Shown piece after piece: positions 60,135-64,000 of a stretch of DNA of 64,000 nt. Under the pieces are notes generated by a model. The model made no database searches and was not told the DNA's origin. It saw only the letters and a list, made by a program, of their open reading frames with translations. The position numbers and the translations under genes are program-made. The number at the start of each line of letters is the position of its first letter. Positions within the stretch are counted from its first letter, which is position 1. Origin of the DNA: CAZJDV01 sp964544865 (GTDB taxonomy: Bacteria > Chloroflexota > Dehalococcoidia > Lucifugimonadales > CAJWER01); the NCBI GenBank assembly GCA_964544865.1, contig CAZJDV010000003.1, positions 1 to 64,000 on the forward strand, written 5' to 3'.

Positions 60135-61040
60135 ATGAGCTGGAATTTCGAGCTGGTTGATGGCCCCTATGGCGGGACCACGGAGGGTCCAGCCTGGGAC
60201 GGCGCCGGGCTTTTGTTCACCCACATCCCGGCCGGCAAGATCATGCGGTACGACCCGCTCTCACGCCGGTCCGCCACGTTTCGCGCCGATACCAACCAGG
60301 CGAACGGCCTGATGTTCGATCCTGTGGGAAGGCTGTATGCGTGCGAGGGCGGCGCCCGGCGCGTGGTGCGCTATGAGAGCGACGGCGGCTCCACTGTGCT
60401 GGCCGACGGATTCGATGGCCTGCGGCTCAACATCCCCAACGACGTCGCGATCGACCCGGAGGGCAGGGTGTGGTTCACCGACCCGTACTACGAGGGCGCC
60501 GGCGGACCTTGGAGCGAGGACCGGTCCAACAAGGACCTGGACCACGATTCGGTCTACCGCCTGGACCCGCAGCCCGATGGCGGCTGGTCCATCGACAGGG
60601 TCACCTTCGACACCACCCGCCCGAACGGCCTACTGTTCTCGCTGGACCATAAGACGCTCTACGTGGCCCAGAGCGGCCGGGAGCCCGAGGAAAAAAGAGA
60701 GTTTCGCGCTTACCCGGTCGAAGTCGACGGCAGCCTGGGCGAGTACGAGCTCCTGCACGATTTCGGCGCGCACCGGGGCATCGACGGCATGGTGCTCGAC
60801 ACCGGCGGAGACATCGTGGCCACGGCGGGCTTCCACCAGAGCGGACCGGGACCGATGATCTACGTCTTCTCGCCGACGGGCCGGGTTATCGAGACGCACC
60901 CGCTCCCGGTCGACCGGCCGACGAACTGCTCCTTCGGCGGCCCGAACCTGGCGACGCTCTACGTGACGACCTCCGGCGGCCATCTGTTCTCAGCGCCCAC
61001 GGAGCGACGCGGCCGGCTGCTGTTTCCGCGGACCGAGTAG
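60135..61040 (+). CDS. SMP-30/gluconolactonase family protein
   Basis: 301 aa six-bladed propeller lactonase. Metal-site residues: Glu in YGGTTEGPAWDG, Asn in LRLNIPNDVAIDPEGRVWF, Asn in FDTTRPNGLLFS, Asp in GIDGMVLDTGGD. Hydrolyses sugar or other lactones. GGAGGAG just before the ATG. Followed by Gfo/Idh and an aminotransferase on the same strand, consistent with a sugar-catabolic set. Confidence 0.92.
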   Translation: MSWNFELVDGPYGGTTEGPAWDGAGLLFTHIPAGKIMRYDPLSRRSATFRADTNQANGLMFDPVGRLYACEGGARRVVRYESDGGSTVLADGFDGLRLNIPNDVAIDPEGRVWFTDPYYEGAGGPWSEDRSNKDLDHDSVYRLDPQPDGGWSIDRVTFDTTRPNGLLFSLDHKTLYVAQSGREPEEKREFRAYPVEVDGSLGEYELLHDFGAHRGIDGMVLDTGGDIVATAGFHQSGPGPMIYVFSPTGRVIETHPLPVDRPTNCSFGGPNLATLYVTTSGGHLFSAPTERRGRLLFPRTE

Positions 61041-61054
61041 CCCGCCGGGCGGGC
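61040..61054 (+). terminator. Short GC hairpin after SMP-30
   Basis: GCCCGC-CGG-GCGGGC, a 6-bp stem beginning at the stop codon. No T-tract, so it may only attenuate transcription or be chance in GC-rich DNA. Confidence 0.25.
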
Positions 61055-61133
61055 CATCCGAACGACCGAAATTGTGGGCAGTCAAGAATCTTGGAAATTT
61101 GCCGATTAGAAACTACACCTGAGGACATGCCAA

Positions 61134-62171
61134 ATGACTGACGAAGGAATACGAGTCGGATTCGTGGGCGCGGGCGGCATCGCGAAGAGCCGGCACCTCC
61201 CGGGGTTCAAGGCCATCGACGGCGTCGAGCTTGTGAGCGTGTCGAACCGCAGCCGCGAGTCCAGTCAGCGGGTGGCCGACGAGTGGGACATCCCGACCGT
61301 CTACGACAGTTGGGCGGACCTCATCGCGGCCCCGGATACCAACGCCATCTGCATTGGCACGTGGCCGTACATGCATCGCCCCATGGTGCTGGCGGCGCTG
61401 GAGCACGACAAGCACGTCCTGTGCGAGGCGCGCATGGCCATGAACTCGGCCGAGGCCCGCGAAATGCTCGACGCCTCCCGCGAAAAGCCTGATTTGGTCA
61501 CGCAGCTCGTCCCCCCGCCGTTCACCCTGGACGTGGACGACACGATCATCGATCTGATTGGAAACGGGTATCTGGGCGACCTGCTCGCGATCGACATCTC
61601 CATCGGCGCTGGGTTCCTCGACCGGGACCGTCCGTTCTCCTGGCGGGACGACCGTGAAGTGAGCGGGAACAACGTGATGCTACTGGGCGCCTGGTACGAG
61701 GTGATAATGAGGCAGGTGGGACCCGCCTCCAGCGTCAAGTCGATCTCAAGGGTCAACGTGAAGTGGCGCAACGACGACACGGGCGCCCGCAGGTCCGTCG
61801 CAGTTCCGGACCACGTCGAGGTCATCTGCGATATGGTTTCGGGGCCGGTCTTGCACATGCGGGTGACCACCGTGCTGGGCCTCGCGCCGGAGGACGCTAT
61901 CTGGTATCACGGCACGCAGGGGACTCTGCGTCTGAACGACTCTTTGGGTCTCTACGGCGGCCGCGAGGGCGAGGACCAGCTATCGAAGATCGAGATCAGG
62001 CCCGAGATGAAGGGCGGATGGCGCGTGGAGCAGGAGTTCATCAACGCCATCCGTGGCGAGGCGAACGTCTCCCACTCCACCTTCTCGGACGGCGTCAAGT
62101 ACATGGAGTTCACCGACGCCGTGCTCATAAGCGCCCAATCCGGCGAGACCGTCTCCCTCCCGATGGCCTAG
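61134..62171 (+). CDS. Gfo/Idh/MocA family protein with altered EKP motif
   Basis: 345 aa. IRVGFVGAGGIAKSRHLPGF Rossmann start, YDSWADLIAAPDTNAICIGT, then VLCEARMAMN where the family normally has (C)EKP: the catalytic/substrate Lys is Ala here. The C-terminal beta sheet (TVLGLAPEDAIWYHGTQGTL, MEFTDAVLISAQSGETVSLP) is intact. This may be a dehydrogenase with changed mechanism or a binding protein. It lies 93 nt after the SMP-30 gene. Confidence 0.87.
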   Translation: MTDEGIRVGFVGAGGIAKSRHLPGFKAIDGVELVSVSNRSRESSQRVADEWDIPTVYDSWADLIAAPDTNAICIGTWPYMHRPMVLAALEHDKHVLCEARMAMNSAEAREMLDASREKPDLVTQLVPPPFTLDVDDTIIDLIGNGYLGDLLAIDISIGAGFLDRDRPFSWRDDREVSGNNVMLLGAWYEVIMRQVGPASSVKSISRVNVKWRNDDTGARRSVAVPDHVEVICDMVSGPVLHMRVTTVLGLAPEDAIWYHGTQGTLRLNDSLGLYGGREGEDQLSKIEIRPEMKGGWRVEQEFINAIRGEANVSHSTFSDGVKYMEFTDAVLISAQSGETVSLPMA

Positions 62172-62327
62172 AGGCCCCGCCGCTCCGATAGGCCGCTGAT
62201 TAAAGAGGTGTGCAGACGGGCCTTACCCCTCTGCCGGGTGTGTAAGGGTGTCCCACACACACACTGTTATCAATATCTTGCCAAGAAGATCCACGGAGCA
62301 CGCGAAAGCAATGAGGAAGTCGAAGGG

Positions 62328-63494
62328 ATGGACGTAACAGCACTGCGCAAGCAGATTCCGACGACGCGGCACATGACCTACCTCAACACCGGCTGGTCGG
62401 GCCCATCGCCTGTCTCCGTGATAGACGCCATTGAGGAGCGGCTGGAGTACGAGAGCTACAACGGGCCGACGTCGCCCGAGGTCCTGGACAGCGCGAAGGA
62501 GATCGACCTGAGCGCCAGGCGGGCCACGGCGGGGCTGCTCAACGCGTCGCCCGACGAGATCCTGCTCACCGCCAATACGACCCAGGGCATCAACCTGGTG
62601 ATGTCCGGCCTGCCGTGGCGGGAGGGCGACGAGATCGTCACCTGCGATCTAGAGCACCCTTCCATACTACTGCCCTCGTACCACCTTCAGCGCCGAGGCG
62701 TCAAGACCAGGGTCTTGGCCTTTGCACCCGACGAGTCTCACGAGACCATCCTGGCCAAGGTCGAGGATGCCTTGACAGACCGCACGCGGATGGTGTTCTT
62801 CAGCCATATCGAGTACTCGTGCGGGCTGCGAATGCCCGTCGAACAGATCAGGGAGCTCACCGGGCCGCGAGGTATCTGGATGCTCCTGGACTGTGCGCAG
62901 GCGGCCGGGCACGTTCCCGTCGACATGCGGGAAATCGACTGCGACTTTTACGCCCTACCCGGCCAGAAGTGGCTTCTGGGCCCGGACGAGACGGGCGCCT
63001 TGTATGTCAAGGAGTCGCTGATACCGCTGATCGACCCCGCACTGGTGGGATGGGAGTCGGTCAAGGAATACGACTGGGATGGCGGCTACGTGCCCAACAC
63101 GTATGAGATCGACAAGCTCCTCGTCGGCACCGCCAGCGCCCCCCTGCGCTTCGGCTACAACGCCGGAATCGGGTTCGCACAGTGGATCGGAGTCACCGCC
63201 ATCGAGCAACGGGACCTGTCTCTCGCGTCGGCCCTGAAGGCAGGACTCGCCGCCATACCGGGCGTGAGGGTGCTTTCGCCGATGGAGGGGCCGGGCTGCT
63301 CCGGGCTCGTCTCGTTCGTTATCGACGGGGCGGACCCCCAGGGGGCCTGCGCCAGACTCTGGGATTCCTACCGAATCGTAGTTCGCGACGTGGTCCGTCC
63401 GCCATCCTTGCGGGCCTCGGTGGACTTCTTCAATACAGACCAAGAGGTGGCGCAGCTCGTCGAGGCGGTGAGGGAGCTAGCGCGCGGAGCCTAG
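62328..63494 (+). CDS. Class V aminotransferase / cysteine desulfurase-like PLP enzyme
   Basis: 388 aa from ATG 62328. YLNTGWSGPSPVSVIDAIEE, TANTTQGINLVMSGLPWREG, DLEHPSILLPSYHLQRRG, LLDCAQAAGHVPVDM (PLP-ring Asp), Schiff-base Lys in ALPGQKWLLGPDETG. Family covers isopenicillin-epimerase-like, cysteine desulfurase and other fold-type I enzymes; no active-site Cys loop typical of IscS/SufS was recognised, so the epimerase-like branch seems more likely. The longer in-frame upstream codons (from 62208) are not homologous. Confidence 0.87.
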   Translation: MDVTALRKQIPTTRHMTYLNTGWSGPSPVSVIDAIEERLEYESYNGPTSPEVLDSAKEIDLSARRATAGLLNASPDEILLTANTTQGINLVMSGLPWREGDEIVTCDLEHPSILLPSYHLQRRGVKTRVLAFAPDESHETILAKVEDALTDRTRMVFFSHIEYSCGLRMPVEQIRELTGPRGIWMLLDCAQAAGHVPVDMREIDCDFYALPGQKWLLGPDETGALYVKESLIPLIDPALVGWESVKEYDWDGGYVPNTYEIDKLLVGTASAPLRFGYNAGIGFAQWIGVTAIEQRDLSLASALKAGLAAIPGVRVLSPMEGPGCSGLVSFVIDGADPQGACARLWDSYRIVVRDVVRPPSLRASVDFFNTDQEVAQLVEAVRELARGA

Positions 63495-63509
63495 TCGCGC
63501 CGGCCCCGG

Positions 63510-63920
63510 CTAGGGTGCGGCGTTGCCGATGACGTTGCCCTCGCCATCGGTTTCCAGCAGGCCGGCGGTAGAGTCCAACAGGACCATCCGATTGCCCCAC
63601 GGGTCCTCCACAACGACGCACCGGCCGATCTGGATGTCGAAGGGCTGGACGACGACCCTGTCGCCGGCCGCCTCGACGCGGACGGCCGCATCATCCGCCG
63701 ACGCAACACCGAAATCGACCTCCTGCTCCCGGCTCTTCCTCTGGAGGACGATCTCGGCGTCGGAGCCGGGCATGGCGAGGCCGGCGGCGTCCACCGTGCG
63801 CCATACGAGCCGGTGTCCCAGCCGGTCCCGATAGTACGCGAGACCGGCCTCCGGGTCCGGCACGTAGAACCTGACGCAATCGACCTTATGCACCAGCGTT
63901 CTTTCGCCGCGCTCCACCAT
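63510..63920 (-). CDS. Glyoxalase/bleomycin resistance (VOC) family protein
   Basis: 136 aa. VHKVDCVRFYVPDPEAGLAY, YRDRLGHRLVWRT, then VEDPWGNRMVLLD, the usual paired beta-alpha-beta-beta-beta modules. Metal ligands are not fully clear (His near the start, Glu in VVVEDPWGN). ATG 63920 has GGAGGGG 6 nt upstream. Converges with the class V aminotransferase. Confidence 0.85.
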   Translation of the reverse strand: MVERGERTLVHKVDCVRFYVPDPEAGLAYYRDRLGHRLVWRTVDAAGLAMPGSDAEIVLQRKSREQEVDFGVASADDAAVRVEAAGDRVVVQPFDIQIGRCVVVEDPWGNRMVLLDSTAGLLETDGEGNVIGNAAP

Positions 63921-64000
63921 GAATCCCCTCCGCAAGCCGTGAGTCCCCAGGGTCAGCGCGGCGTCAAATCACGGTCCCCAGCAACCTGCGTAGAATCTCG

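Noticed and set aside
62230..62260. GTGTGT...ACACAC stem as terminator of the Gfo/Idh gene
   Set aside because: The 6-bp stem is made of simple CA repeats and has no T-tract.
1..64000. Genome-wide reassignment of TGA to Trp
   Set aside because: Three or more TGA codons fall at Trp positions, but leuS, uvrB, the loader gene and others end in TGA at the expected place, and TAG/TAA interruptions also occur. The standard code fits better.
1..64000. tRNA, rRNA, CRISPR, transposase or prophage content
   Set aside because: No cloverleaf signals, repeat-spacer arrays, transposase motifs or phage structural genes were seen on reading either strand; a tRNAscan/Infernal run would settle the RNA question.

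Overview
This is a GC-rich bacterial contig containing two 10-N scaffold gaps (1782-1791 and 58795-58804), so it is probably a metagenome-assembled genome. The housekeeping order rpsP-khpA-rimM-yebC-ruvC-ruvA, the neighbouring rplI and dnaB, and a catabolic complement (dimethylglycine/sarcosine dehydrogenase, phytanoyl-CoA dioxygenase family, aldo/keto reductases, Gfo/Idh/MocA oxidoreductases, SMP-30, sulfatase and sugar-hydrolase remnants) suggest a Chloroflexota, perhaps a SAR202/Dehalococcoidia-type lineage. That placement is inference from gene content, not a phylogeny.

Layout. 1-1.8 kb: 3' part of leuS. 1.9-14.6 kb: accessory region with a HicB-like remnant, an orphan nuclease-like gene, a decayed GH78 rhamnosidase fused in frame to half of a DAO-type oxidoreductase, intact leuB, a broken HIT gene, an EVE protein, a large DMGDH/SarDH, FHA and membrane-protein fragments, a PhyH dioxygenase, a branched-chain-type aminotransferase and a frameshifted Gfo/Idh gene. 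14.6-27.9 kb: informational core with uvrB, an interrupted aspartic protease and HtrA, a dapA remnant, a methyltransferase, the ruvA/ruvC/yebC/rimM/khpA/rpsP operon, divergent rplI, then dnaB, a DnaD-like gene, a tandem double-AAA+ helicase loader and an intact HIT gene. 28-43 kb: NHL propeller, SDR, class III aminotransferase, PspA-like lipoprotein (frameshifted), orphan DppB permease, GH172 (frameshifted), amidohydrolase, AKR (interrupted), NHL propeller, DUF1800, sulfatase fragment, cupin and MFS exporter. 43-53 kb: interrupted GNAT, RNase D, enoyl-CoA hydratase, a duplicated-domain protein, a PaaK-like ligase with two MaoC-like hot-dog proteins, an MFS protein, and an AKR/3-hydroxyacyl-CoA dehydrogenase pair. 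53-64 kb: a HEPN-like protein with an unknown partner (both interrupted), GNAT, nitrilase, M50-CBS protease, ferritin-like/VIT1 transporter, DoxX-like protein, nfo, SMP-30, Gfo/Idh, class V aminotransferase and VOC protein.

The most striking property is uneven gene integrity. Core genes such as leuB, uvrB, ruvA, ruvC, rplI, dnaB and nfo are open throughout. Many accessory genes carry one isolated lesion: an in-frame stop (often TGA where the family has Trp, or TAG where it has Gln) or a 1-2 nt indel, several of them in homopolymers. Others are fragments that abut unrelated genes. This looks like a slowly decaying accessory genome, but assembly or sequencing error has to be excluded lesion by lesion. 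No tRNA, rRNA, CRISPR array, transposase or phage gene was recognised.
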